This document shows positions 34,020 to 40,348 of a DNA stretch of 47,397 nucleotides, piece by piece. This stretch comes from a virus. A program made the translations under genes and the position numbers. The stretch lies in IMG/VR virus record IMGVR_UViG_3300009034_000065, positions 1 to 47,397 of that record; one strand, written 5' to 3'. How positions within the stretch are numbered: position 1 is the first letter of the stretch; every line of letters starts with the position of its first letter. Under the pieces are notes generated by a model. The model did not search any database, was not told the DNA's origin, and saw only the letters and a program-made list of their open reading frames with translations.

Positions 34020-35108
34020 ATGAATATATTGCTTGTAGAACCAAACATCCCAATAACTTATCCAAATCTGGCTCTTATGAAGATTTCAGCCAAACACAAG
34101 CTAAAAAACAATAATATCAGATATGTTAAAGGAGAACTTCCACCAAATTATGATATGTTTAGTTCAGATGATTATAAGCCTGATGTAATTTATATAGCAA
34201 CGATGTTCACATATGAGTCACGAAAAACAATTTCTTGTATAAATTATTATAAAAACAATTATCCAAACGCAAGAATTATTGTAGGTGGGATTTTTGCAAC
34301 ATTGATGCCAGATTATATCTATGGAAAAACAGGAACAAAACCCTTCACCGGATATTCACATTCATTAGATGCAATTAAACCAGATTATGAATTAGTAAAT
34401 ACTATGATAGAATATTCACCAAAGATAGAAAGATGGAAAAACTTTAGTTTTTTGTTTTCGATGAGAGGATGTCCTCGCAATTGCAAATTTTGTAGTATAA
34501 AAATTTTAGAACCAGAAATACATATAATAGAAAATTGGAAAGAACTTATAGATTATAACAAAAAGCATGTTATGTTTTTTGATAATAATTTAACAGCACA
34601 ACCTGATCATTTTAATAAAGTGATAAATTTTCTAATAAAAAAAAGACTTATAACATATTTTCATAATGGATTTGATGTTAGATTAATTACAGATGAACAG
34701 ATCAAATTATTGTCAAAAGTTAGATGGCAAGAAAACGGACTAAGAATCGCATTTGATAATATGAGTCAAGATGGATATTTCCAAAAATCAGTTAAAAAGT
34801 TATTAGCATTAGGCATACCTAAATATGCATTTTTTGTGTTTGTGTTATTTAATTTTAGAGATACATATGAAGAAGCAATGTATAGAGCATCCGAAGTAAG
34901 AAAGTTGGGAATTAGACCGTATCCACAACTATTTAAACCATTAGATGAATTAGATAATAAAATAGTTGCTTCAAAACATTGGACAGTTGCTCTAGCGAGA
35001 CAATTTAGATATTATTGGCTTATGGCTAAAGATTATAAGAAAAAAACATTTAAAGAATTTTTAAAAGAAAAGAATAAAAAACTCGAAGACTTGCTACCAA
35101 AAGGATAA
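34020..35108 (+). CDS. Radical SAM enzyme with B12-binding-like N-terminus
   Basis: A 362-residue protein and one of only two plus-strand genes. Residues ~50-100 ('DVIYIATMFTYES' ... 'YPNARIIVGGIFATLMPDYI') have the Rossmann-like pattern of the cobalamin-binding-type domain of class B radical SAM enzymes. Then comes 'RGCPRNCKFCSIK' with C151, C155 and C158, the C-x3-C-x2-C ligands of the catalytic 4Fe-4S cluster, and 'MFFDNNLTA' further on. The His of the usual B12 motif (D-x-H-x-x-G) is not seen, so cobalamin may not bind. Family members methylate or rearrange unactivated carbons; the substrate here is unknown. The ATG at 34020 has a weak AAGAAATGT before it. Confidence 0.8.
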   Translation: MNILLVEPNIPITYPNLALMKISAKHKLKNNNIRYVKGELPPNYDMFSSDDYKPDVIYIATMFTYESRKTISCINYYKNNYPNARIIVGGIFATLMPDYIYGKTGTKPFTGYSHSLDAIKPDYELVNTMIEYSPKIERWKNFSFLFSMRGCPRNCKFCSIKILEPEIHIIENWKELIDYNKKHVMFFDNNLTAQPDHFNKVINFLIKKRLITYFHNGFDVRLITDEQIKLLSKVRWQENGLRIAFDNMSQDGYFQKSVKKLLALGIPKYAFFVFVLFNFRDTYEEAMYRASEVRKLGIRPYPQLFKPLDELDNKIVASKHWTVALARQFRYYWLMAKDYKKKTFKEFLKEKNKKLEDLLPKG

Positions 35109-35134
35109 TGATATAAAATAATATATTTATATAT

Positions 35135-35743
35135 ATGCCAAATTGGTATCAAGAAAACTTGAAAAAGCACTGGAAAGATTACAGCAAAAGAGTCCTTATG
35201 TCTTTATGGCATTGTTCTCCAGATAAAATCACATCTCCTTCTGCTAAATCTGTATTCAAAGGTATCAACGGTATATATTTTTCCCCGTCCTATAATGGTG
35301 CTGTTCGTGATTGGGCAAACTGGGTTAGAGATAAAAAATTATTTTTAGATGATTTGAGTCGGAGAAAGGATGAAGTATTCAAAAAACAACTTGAAAAAGA
35401 AAATAAATATTTTTTAGAAGAGTTAGAATCAGATGATGAATATATAAAAATACGTGAAGAACTTAATAGAATAAATGATATACTAATCAATGAAAAATAT
35501 ACAAAATCTCATAAACCCTATGATTTTATATGGATAAGTAAATTTATTTTCCCTCGCTGGGCTTTTGATGAAATTAATAAATGGTTTCATAGTTTTATGG
35601 AATATGATAAAGATGGATTACCAAAACAAATTGGATTCTGGGCTTGGGGTGATCAAATTTTTATACCAGAAAAATACTTCAGATATTTAAAATTTGTATC
35701 AACAAATAAACTTACAAAAAAACAAATCTTAAATAAAATATAA
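35135..35743 (+). CDS. NWY-tagged protein, possible ADP-ribosyltransferase-like fold
   Basis: A 202-residue protein 26 bases downstream of the radical SAM gene and probably in its operon. It begins 'MPNWYQEN', a variant of the NWY tag. Next, 'VLMSLWHCSPDKI' and 'GIYFSPSYNGAVRDWAN' resemble the 'l-y-H-g-(S/T)-p' strand and '(I/V)-Y-F/L-S-P-s-x-x-x-A' strand of ADP-ribosyltransferase folds, and 'WGDQIFIPEKYF' could supply the last strand with a Glu. The middle (90-120) is a charged coiled helix. If correct, H, Y and E form the H-Y-E triad; this is a low-confidence inference from pattern alone. Confidence 0.55.
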   Translation: MPNWYQENLKKHWKDYSKRVLMSLWHCSPDKITSPSAKSVFKGINGIYFSPSYNGAVRDWANWVRDKKLFLDDLSRRKDEVFKKQLEKENKYFLEELESDDEYIKIREELNRINDILINEKYTKSHKPYDFIWISKFIFPRWAFDEINKWFHSFMEYDKDGLPKQIGFWAWGDQIFIPEKYFRYLKFVSTNKLTKKQILNKI

Positions 35744-35767
35744 TATCTCGCAATAAATTTCCTGAAA

Positions 35768-35986
35768 TTATTTATGTGATAAATGATATTTTATCATTTT
35801 TGGAATCTCATTTAATATTTCTTTTATTTCGCTTATTCCCGCCACATAAACATCATCAGAAATCCAATGAATAGTACCAGGTAGCCATATGCTCTTAAGT
35901 CCATCCCATAAATGCGGAGCTATAGAATTCTTGCCTTGTTTCTGTATTACATTATGCATAGATTTTTTACTTGATTTAGATAACAT
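35768..35986 (-). CDS. Protein of unknown function, 72 aa
   Basis: A 72-residue protein convergent with the plus-strand pair. It begins with a Lys/Ser-rich helix and has 'PHLWDGLKSIWLPGTIHWIS' in the middle. No recognised family and no clear ribosome-binding site. It is kept because the frame fills the space between neighbours and composition is normal for the region. Confidence 0.4.
   Translation of the reverse strand: MLSKSSKKSMHNVIQKQGKNSIAPHLWDGLKSIWLPGTIHWISDDVYVAGISEIKEILNEIPKMIKYHLSHK
35777..35801 (+). terminator. Terminator for the plus-strand pair
   Basis: TGATAAA (35777-35783) pairs with TTTATCA (35790-35796), with a 6-base loop, followed by TTTTT. It lies just after the 35743 stop and overlaps the 3' end of the convergent minus-strand gene. 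Confidence 0.55.
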
Positions 35987-36019
35987 ATATTAAAAATTCT
36001 TTGTTTAAAATAGATTTTT

Positions 36020-36211
36020 TTATCTCTGATATCCTATATCAAATCTTCGTTCTTTAATTATTGTTCTGTATTTTCCTCTACATTTATTGCAAAGAAAAAA
36101 TAAATATCTCATTTTTCCACTTATCATTTTTTTATCATGCCGTTGGCATTCATGTCTATTAATCCTTCTACCACAACCCAAACATATTACTTTATTTCTG
36201 TTCGTTATCAT
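36020..36211 (-). CDS. Small paired-CxxC zinc-finger protein, 63 aa
   Basis: A 63-residue, very basic protein with 'VICLGCGRR' and, ~30 residues later, 'FFLCNKCRGK': two C-x2-C knuckles able to hold one zinc ion. 'HECQRH' adds extra Cys/His between them. Similar small proteins are encoded at 38732, 39267 and 39470, so this is a local family. AGGGGTTTTT precedes the ATG. Zinc binding and nucleic-acid contact are inferred. Confidence 0.55.
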   Translation of the reverse strand: MITNRNKVICLGCGRRINRHECQRHDKKMISGKMRYLFFLCNKCRGKYRTIIKERRFDIGYQR

Positions 36212-36219
36212 AAAAACCC

Positions 36220-36561
36220 CTATTTATTTGTTCCAATTATACATCTTAATGTACTTGGGTCTTTAGACATCTTGTGTTCATAAAACGATTCTATAACAAT
36301 TGGAAAATACTTCGGTTCCGGAAAAGCATTCTTTCTTTTGTCTTCCCACATCTTTACAAATAAAGCATATTCATCGATATCTTTAATATCATCTGTCATA
36401 AGCTTTTTATCATAAGCATCTATATAATCATTCCATGCTATATGAATATTAACTTCTAATGGTTTCCCAATAGAAACGCTAAATGATGTGCAATATTTTA
36501 ATAGTGGGAAAATTTCTTCAAATACTTTAACAGATAAATCATACCATACCAATACTCTCAT
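36220..36561 (-). CDS. Protein of unknown function, 113 aa
   Basis: A 113-residue alpha/beta protein starting 'MRVLVWYDLSVKVFEEIFPL' and containing 'NIHIAWNDYIDAYDKKLM'. A strong AAGGAGAATTAACG ribosome-binding site precedes the ATG, which lies 2 bases after the upstream stop, so it is translated with the neighbours. No family recognised. Confidence 0.5.
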   Translation of the reverse strand: MRVLVWYDLSVKVFEEIFPLLKYCTSFSVSIGKPLEVNIHIAWNDYIDAYDKKLMTDDIKDIDEYALFVKMWEDKRKNAFPEPKYFPIVIESFYEHKMSKDPSTLRCIIGTNK

Positions 36562-36563
36562 CG

Positions 36564-36839
36564 TTAATTCTCCTTTTTATCTCGTAATTCGTGTAAAAAC
36601 TTTCTTTTTAAAAATTCTCTTAAATTATCCATCATTTTCTTAATACTATCTTGCTTTACAAAAGTCGCATCAAGAATCATAGCGAATCTTCTTTTTCTAA
36701 TATTAGATAATTTTACCATAGGTATTGTTTCATGTAATGGTTGTGATGGTATATATGGAGCATATACAAAGCCAGCAATTCCATTAGTTTTTATATCACG
36801 AATTTTATCTAATATTCTTTTAATTATTTCTTTGTCCAT
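36564..36839 (-). CDS. Protein of unknown function, 91 aa
   Basis: A 91-residue basic protein with an N-terminal helix ('EIIKRILDKIRDIKT'), a proline-rich turn ('YAPYIPSQPLHETIP') and a C-terminal basic helix. Its start overlaps the end of the 132-aa gene by 16 bases. No motif is recognised. Confidence 0.45.
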   Translation of the reverse strand: MDKEIIKRILDKIRDIKTNGIAGFVYAPYIPSQPLHETIPMVKLSNIRKRRFAMILDATFVKQDSIKKMMDNLREFLKRKFLHELRDKKEN

Positions 36840-37222
36840 GATATATAATATCGACGCGTTTCAAATACTATAAATGGTTTTTGATTTATATCAACATAAA
36901 TCATGTCTTCTCTTAATTTCGATTTGTCGAATGGCAAGCTCCATTTTTTTCTTTTTAATAAATAATCCATCACTATTTTCTTTTGTATATAATAGTTAAA
37001 AGAATCTAATAAATATTTAATACTTAAAATGATTCTTTTTTTCATATACTTTTTAAAATAATCTTTTATATATATTAATGATAAATCAAGCTGTATGAAA
37101 TTACATTTTCCTTCTTTTATAAGTTCGTATTCATGACCTAGTTGTTTCACATTCATTTTTGACCATCGTTCAGCTTTGATTTTGGCCATATACCATTTTT
37201 CAGAATATGGTTGATGAGACAT
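36824..37222 (-). CDS. Small helical protein, 'WSxMN' type, 132 aa
   Basis: A Lys-rich helical protein. Residues ~10-35 ('KAERWSKMNVKQLGHEYELI') closely resemble 'HCYWSRMNMHELQREYAKL' of the 110-aa protein at 39690, so the two share a domain of unknown function. The following part, 'YIKDYFKKYMKKRI', corresponds to the C-terminal helix of that relative. AGGTGAAAA precedes the ATG. The family is not one I can name. Confidence 0.5.
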   Translation of the reverse strand: MSHQPYSEKWYMAKIKAERWSKMNVKQLGHEYELIKEGKCNFIQLDLSLIYIKDYFKKYMKKRIILSIKYLLDSFNYYIQKKIVMDYLLKRKKWSLPFDKSKLREDMIYVDINQKPFIVFETRRYYISWTKK

Positions 37223-37232
37223 TTTTCACCTA

Positions 37233-37436
37233 CTAACTCTTCTTCTTCTTCATACAATTTTCTATCATATCACGAAATAATTCTACAATTCTTTTTATCT
37301 TCATTTTTTTATTATGTTCGCGAAAAACCCATTTAGATAATTCTTCTCTTTCTTGCTTTGTACCAGGAATTATTGGCTTAACAAATTCATAAAAATCAAT
37401 TATCGACTTCATAAATTCTTTTTTATTCTTTTCCAT
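37233..37436 (-). CDS. Small Lys-rich helical protein, 67 aa
   Basis: A 67-residue protein ending 'KIKRIVELFRDMIENCMKKK'. The block 'KWVFREHNKKMKIKRI' matches 'KWVYKFIGKNHKKTKIMKI' of the next gene upstream, so the pair are tandem paralogues. The ATG overlaps that gene by 14 bases and has no Shine-Dalgarno sequence, so it likely depends on coupled translation. Function unknown. Confidence 0.45.
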   Translation of the reverse strand: MEKNKKEFMKSIIDFYEFVKPIIPGTKQEREELSKWVFREHNKKMKIKRIVELFRDMIENCMKKKKS

Positions 37437-37611
37437 TATTTTTTTGGTTTCTTATGCGATTTTTTATCATGCGATGTAATGATCCCATGATTTTCATTAT
37501 TTTTGTTTTCTTGTGGTTTTTACCAATAAATTTATAAACCCATTTTTTTCTTCTGCGATTTTCTACCATGCGACGTAATAATTCTATAATGTATTTTCTT
37601 TCTATCTTCAT
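37423..37611 (-). CDS. Small Lys-rich helical protein, 62 aa
   Basis: The ATG at 37611 (MKIERKYII) is chosen because AAAGGAAATATA lies upstream. Two similar helical units occur inside it: 'YIIELLRRMVENRRRKKW' and 'IMGSLHRMIKNRIRNQ'. A similar unit ends the downstream 67-aa protein. This looks like local duplication of a short helical element. Function unknown. Confidence 0.45.
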   Translation of the reverse strand: MKIERKYIIELLRRMVENRRRKKWVYKFIGKNHKKTKIMKIMGSLHRMIKNRIRNQKNNGKE

Positions 37612-37690
37612 TATATTTCCTTTTGTCACTTTCATACTTATTAACATATTCATCAGAATATACTGCAACATATTTTTTATTCTTTTTCAT
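37532..37690 (-). CDS. Possible small overlapping gene, 52 aa
   Basis: An open frame from ATG 37690, which lies inside the last codons of the 93-aa gene, to 37532 inside the 62-aa gene. It would encode a Tyr/Lys-rich peptide beginning 'MKKNKKYVAVYSDEYVNKY'. It spans the 65-base gap between its neighbours, which is why I mention it. No ribosome-binding site is visible, and half of it overlaps another frame, so it is doubtful. Confidence 0.25.
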   Translation of the reverse strand: MKKNKKYVAVYSDEYVNKYESDKRKYNEDRKKIHYRIITSHGRKSQKKKMGL

Positions 37691-37958
37691 TCGGTAATTG
37701 TATGTTAATAAAAGAGTTAATATGACCATTATCTACTTGGAAATGCAAATCAATCGTATAATTAACTGGCATTTTTTTTTCATAAAAATAATTACATAAA
37801 AGATGGTGTATTTTTTGAATCGTTCCATCTTCAATATATTGACATTGAATATACATTTCATGCCCACATGAGCATTCAGTATTTACCCCATTATTTCGCA
37901 GATATTTTACTAAATCACGAACTGGCTCTTCTATGTTTTCTTTGTACCAATCAATCAT
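37677..37958 (-). CDS. NWY-like tagged conserved small protein with SCGH motif, 93 aa
   Basis: It begins 'MIDWYKENIEEPVRDLVKYL', a D-W-Y variant of the local tag, followed by 'NNGVNTECSCGHEMYIQCQY', a Cys/His cluster that looks metal-binding. The rest is a helix and a beta end. Short phage proteins with the order 'V-x-x-L-R-x-x-G-I-x-T-x-x-S-C-x-H' are widespread and uncharacterised. The tag here may be part of that domain rather than an added signal. No function is claimed. Confidence 0.5.
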   Translation of the reverse strand: MIDWYKENIEEPVRDLVKYLRNNGVNTECSCGHEMYIQCQYIEDGTIQKIHHLLCNYFYEKKMPVNYTIDLHFQVDNGHINSFINIQLPNEKE

Positions 37959-37960
37959 TT

Positions 37961-38161
37961 TTATCTACTCAGTTTCTTATGTAATTTCTCCCACAATGTT
38001 TCATAAAGGCAATAAAAGAAGATTTTTATTATTGTACTTATAATTGCAATTTTAAAAGCAATTGAAATACAACCAACTATTAATAAGGTAATAATAATAG
38101 TAATAAGAAAACTAAAAAATTTATAAATTAGAGCTTTAATTAAGTGTTCTCTTTTGAGCAT
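37961..38161 (-). CDS. DUF2061-like small membrane protein, 66 aa
   Basis: A 66-residue protein with two membrane helices (about residues 13-30 and 34-52). The pattern R-x-x-x-I-K-A-L at the start, hydrophobic helix, 'SIAFKIAIIS', then 'IKIFFYCLYETLWEKLH' matches DUF2061 proteins, which end in '(K)-x-x-x-Y-Y-x-H-E-R-x-W'. Function of that family is unknown. It ends directly against the 38163 gene upstream and the 93-aa gene downstream. Confidence 0.65.
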   Translation of the reverse strand: MLKREHLIKALIYKFFSFLITIIITLLIVGCISIAFKIAIISTIIKIFFYCLYETLWEKLHKKLSR

Positions 38162-38162
38162 G

Positions 38163-38495
38163 TTATTTACTCCAATGCTCTTTTGTAGCTTTTTGCTCCT
38201 TCAAAATTTTATCTAACTCTAATTCTAATCCTGTTTCTATCCATTTGCTAGGAGTTTTTTCAATAAGCTTTTTAATAGCCTTAGCCTGTTGATGCCATAA
38301 TTTTTGTGCATTAGGACATGTAAATTTATCTTTTACTGATTTTATTTTACCCATTACAGAAGCGTATGAAGTATAACCCTTCCAATTTCTCTCTATATCC
38401 ATAATTTCATTGCAAACAGGACAATTGCATTCTTTCAACTCTCCAGGAATATAAAGTATCACATCCCATCCGACTTCTAATGATTTGCTTTGCAT
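38163..38495 (-). CDS. Protein of unknown function with a CxxC knuckle, 110 aa
   Basis: The ATG at 38495 (MQSKSLEVGW) is preferred over a GTG at 38531. The protein carries 'ECNCPVCNEI' around residue 25 and a later Cys ('FTCPNAQKLWHQQ'), so a zinc site is possible, followed by a helical Lys/Glu-rich C-terminus. A purine-rich AGAAGAAGATAA precedes the ATG. Family not recognised. Confidence 0.45.
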   Translation of the reverse strand: MQSKSLEVGWDVILYIPGELKECNCPVCNEIMDIERNWKGYTSYASVMGKIKSVKDKFTCPNAQKLWHQQAKAIKKLIEKTPSKWIETGLELELDKILKEQKATKEHWSK

Positions 38496-38541
38496 ATTTA
38501 TCTTCTTCTCAAATACTATATCTAAACACACATCATTATAG

Positions 38542-38578
38542 TATCACTTATTGATTTTTAAATAATCAATAGGTGATA
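38542..38578. repeat. 15-bp near-perfect hairpin in an intergenic gap
   Basis: TATCACTTATTGATT at 38542-38556 pairs with 38564-38578 along all 15 positions (one G-T wobble), with a 7-base loop. Neither side has a T-run, so it is not a plain intrinsic terminator. It lies in the ~200-base gap 38532-38731, which otherwise holds only a doubtful 26-codon frame (38634-38714, minus) without a ribosome-binding site. Confidence 0.6.
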
Positions 38579-38731
38579 AACTCTTTGCTGCAGTTCTTGC
38601 ATGTCTTTGTTTATACTGCTTGATAAAATTATTTTATTTTATAGTTCGATACTTCAACAATATAACATCATATAATTTAGATACAATTTCTTTTATCTTT
38701 TTTTTATCTGCCATCTGATATACTTCACTTA

Positions 38732-38929
38732 TTACCAAGGAGATGTCAATACGGTTTTTGAATTTCTCATTATCCGCCTTCTTTCTTTTGGCTCATAACG
38801 TAAACATCTTTTGCAAAGATAAGATAATATACATATTGCCCCTATATTATATCTAATGCATTTTAAAGCTTTTGATGAATTAAATACTTTATGACATCTT
38901 GTGCATGTTCTATAAAATCTAGGAGTCAT
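38732..38929 (-). CDS. Small paired-CxxC zinc-finger protein, 65 aa
   Basis: A basic 65-residue protein with 'RTCTRCHKVF' near the N-terminus and 'YLCKRCLRYEPKERRR' ~30 residues later. Same layout as the proteins at 36020, 39267 and 39470. Four Cys would bind one zinc ion. No clear ribosome-binding site. Function inferred only as a probable nucleic-acid or protein-binding zinc finger. Confidence 0.5.
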   Translation of the reverse strand: MTPRFYRTCTRCHKVFNSSKALKCIRYNIGAICILSYLCKRCLRYEPKERRRIMRNSKTVLTSPW

Positions 38930-38941
38930 AATTATTATATT

Positions 38942-39256
38942 CTATATGATTTTGCCAGTGTATATATTTTTTACTTCTGCTCTTATGTATGGTTCGCCAC
39001 ACTCATTAACTCCTGGCGTAGTGTCTGCTAATAATTCGTCATTTGTTAAAACTCTAGGAACAATACCCTGTTCTAAAATCTCAGAATTATATATAGCACT
39101 ATTCTTAATAGACGATGGTTCTATGCCCATTCTTAAACATTTAAATGACAAATTGCATTCTTCTATTTTTGATTTGGGCTTTTCTGATAACTTCATCCAT
39201 CTTTGAACTGGAATTTGATTTACTTTACCATGTACATACAAATAATACTTTTTCAT
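38942..39256 (-). CDS. Protein of unknown function, 104 aa
   Basis: A 104-residue protein starting 'MKKYYLYVHGKVNQIPVQRW'. It contains 'LTNDELLADTTPGVNECGEP' and ends with a beta strand. A strong TAGGAGATAGATT ribosome-binding site precedes the ATG. Family not recognised; it lies between two zinc-finger genes. Confidence 0.5.
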   Translation of the reverse strand: MKKYYLYVHGKVNQIPVQRWMKLSEKPKSKIEECNLSFKCLRMGIEPSSIKNSAIYNSEILEQGIVPRVLTNDELLADTTPGVNECGEPYIRAEVKNIYTGKII

Positions 39257-39266
39257 AATCTATCTC

Positions 39267-39446
39267 CTACCCAGTATGTAATATTTTTCCCATTATTTTA
39301 CGTTCGTCATATTGACATATATCACAGAGAAAAATACGACTTAATCTTCTACCTCTGGGATTTCTCGCTTTTACAATTAAATAAGATGCTCCGCTTCTCT
39401 TTATATTAAACTTTCTTTTGCATCTATAACATTTTTTATAATTCAT
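39267..39446 (-). CDS. Small paired-CxxC zinc-finger protein, 59 aa
   Basis: A 59-codon gene (ATG 39446, TAG 39267-39269) with GAGAGATAGAT upstream. It encodes 'MNYKKCYRCKRKFNIKRSG', a basic middle, then 'RIFLCDICQYDERKIMG'. The two C-x2-C knuckles fit a single zinc site. It shows the family's features most clearly: C-x-R-C-K-R-x-F at the start and F-L-C-D-x-C ... E-R at the end. Function unknown. Confidence 0.6.
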   Translation of the reverse strand: MNYKKCYRCKRKFNIKRSGASYLIVKARNPRGRRLSRIFLCDICQYDERKIMGKILHTG

Positions 39447-39469
39447 ATCTATCTCTCTAAATTAAAATA

Positions 39470-39697
39470 TTATCTCGGCAATTCTGGAAATTTAAATTCA
39501 AGTATTCTGCTAATTATTTTTTTTATATTATATATTTTATCAATTTTTTCTTCCATATCTTTTCTTCTTTTTATACATTTATCGCAAATAAACCAACCTT
39601 TATTTTTGTTAAATCCTATATTCATCGAAATACTTACACCATCTATATTGTCATACTTCTTTTTGCATGCGATACATTTATGTATTTTATTATTCAT
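39470..39697 (-). CDS. Small paired-CxxC zinc-finger protein, 75 aa
   Basis: The ATG at 39697 is preferred (a TTG at 39718 is possible) and overlaps the end of the upstream gene by 8 bases. Two knuckles, 'HKCIACKKKY' and 'WFICDKCIKRRKD', are spaced as in the proteins at 36020, 38732 and 39267. A basic C-terminal helix ends 'ISRILEFKFPELPR'. Likely zinc-binding, function unknown. Confidence 0.5.
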   Translation of the reverse strand: MNNKIHKCIACKKKYDNIDGVSISMNIGFNKNKGWFICDKCIKRRKDMEEKIDKIYNIKKIISRILEFKFPELPR

Positions 39698-40022
39698 ATA
39701 AAAGAATCTGTGGTCCAATTATATATCTATTTTTTCTTAGTAAAGAATTTTCGCATTTAAGTGTGTATATGCGATTTTTAAAAGCATTTAATATATCTTT
39801 TATTCTTCTTATATGTATATATTTTCTAAGAGCTTCTAATGTGTTATTAGTATAAGTATTATGATTATCGTGCAAAGAAGAATCTCTATATTTTATATTA
39901 TTTAAATCCAACTCTGTCTGAATTAATTTTGCATATTCTCGTTGGAGTTCGTGCATATTCATACGCGACCAATAACAATGCTTTAGAATATATAATGAAG
40001 ATTCCGGTGATAAACCTGACAT
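39690..40022 (-). CDS. Small helical protein, 'WSxMN' type, 110 aa
   Basis: Residues ~15-35 ('HCYWSRMNMHELQREYAKL') match the 132-aa protein at 36824, and 'LEALRKYIHIRRIKDILNAF' matches 'ALKALKRYIKARKIKEILSH' in the 74-aa protein just upstream. The protein thus joins two shared elements, an N-terminal helix pair and a C-terminal basic helix. AGAGAAATAAAA precedes the ATG. Function unknown. Confidence 0.5.
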   Translation of the reverse strand: MSGLSPESSLYILKHCYWSRMNMHELQREYAKLIQTELDLNNIKYRDSSLHDNHNTYTNNTLEALRKYIHIRRIKDILNAFKNRIYTLKCENSLLRKNRYIIGPQILLYE

Positions 40023-40102
40023 TTTTATTTCTCTATGCTAAATGTTTTTTGCCATGTAAATTTGTGCCAATAAAATAAATTTTATCCGACCAGGATCGAG
40101 TA

Positions 40103-40327
40103 TCACAAATATAAATGAGATAATATTTCCTTTATTTTTCTTGCTTTTATATATCTTTTAAGAGCTTTTAATGCTAGAGTCAATGGTAAATCTTTGCTGT
40201 GTTCCCAACCCCAACTCATTTCTTTTTCTATTACTTTTTGCCTAGTTTTAAGCCTATCTTCGTCTGATCCTGACCAATAAGCTTTCTCTTCCTGCATCCA
40301 CAAAAGATGATATTGTAAAATTGTCAA
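40103..40327 (-). CDS. Small helical protein, 74 aa, TTG start
   Basis: It starts at TTG (40327) with a good AAGGAGAGAGATATA upstream. Residues ~14-45 ('KAYWSGSDEDRLKTRQKVIE') resemble the 'YWS' helix of the 110-aa neighbour, and 'ALKALKRYIKARKIKEILSH' matches its C-terminal helix, so it is a third member of the local family. Function unknown. Confidence 0.5.
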   Translation of the reverse strand: MTILQYHLLWMQEEKAYWSGSDEDRLKTRQKVIEKEMSWGWEHSKDLPLTLALKALKRYIKARKIKEILSHLYL

Positions 40328-40348
40328 TATATCTCTCTCCTTGTGTTA

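Noticed and set aside
37423-37440. Seven A before the ATG of the 67-aa gene as a second frameshift site
   Set aside because: The downstream frame is +1, not -1, relative to the upstream gene, so the A run does not link them by a standard slip; stop/start overlap explains it better.
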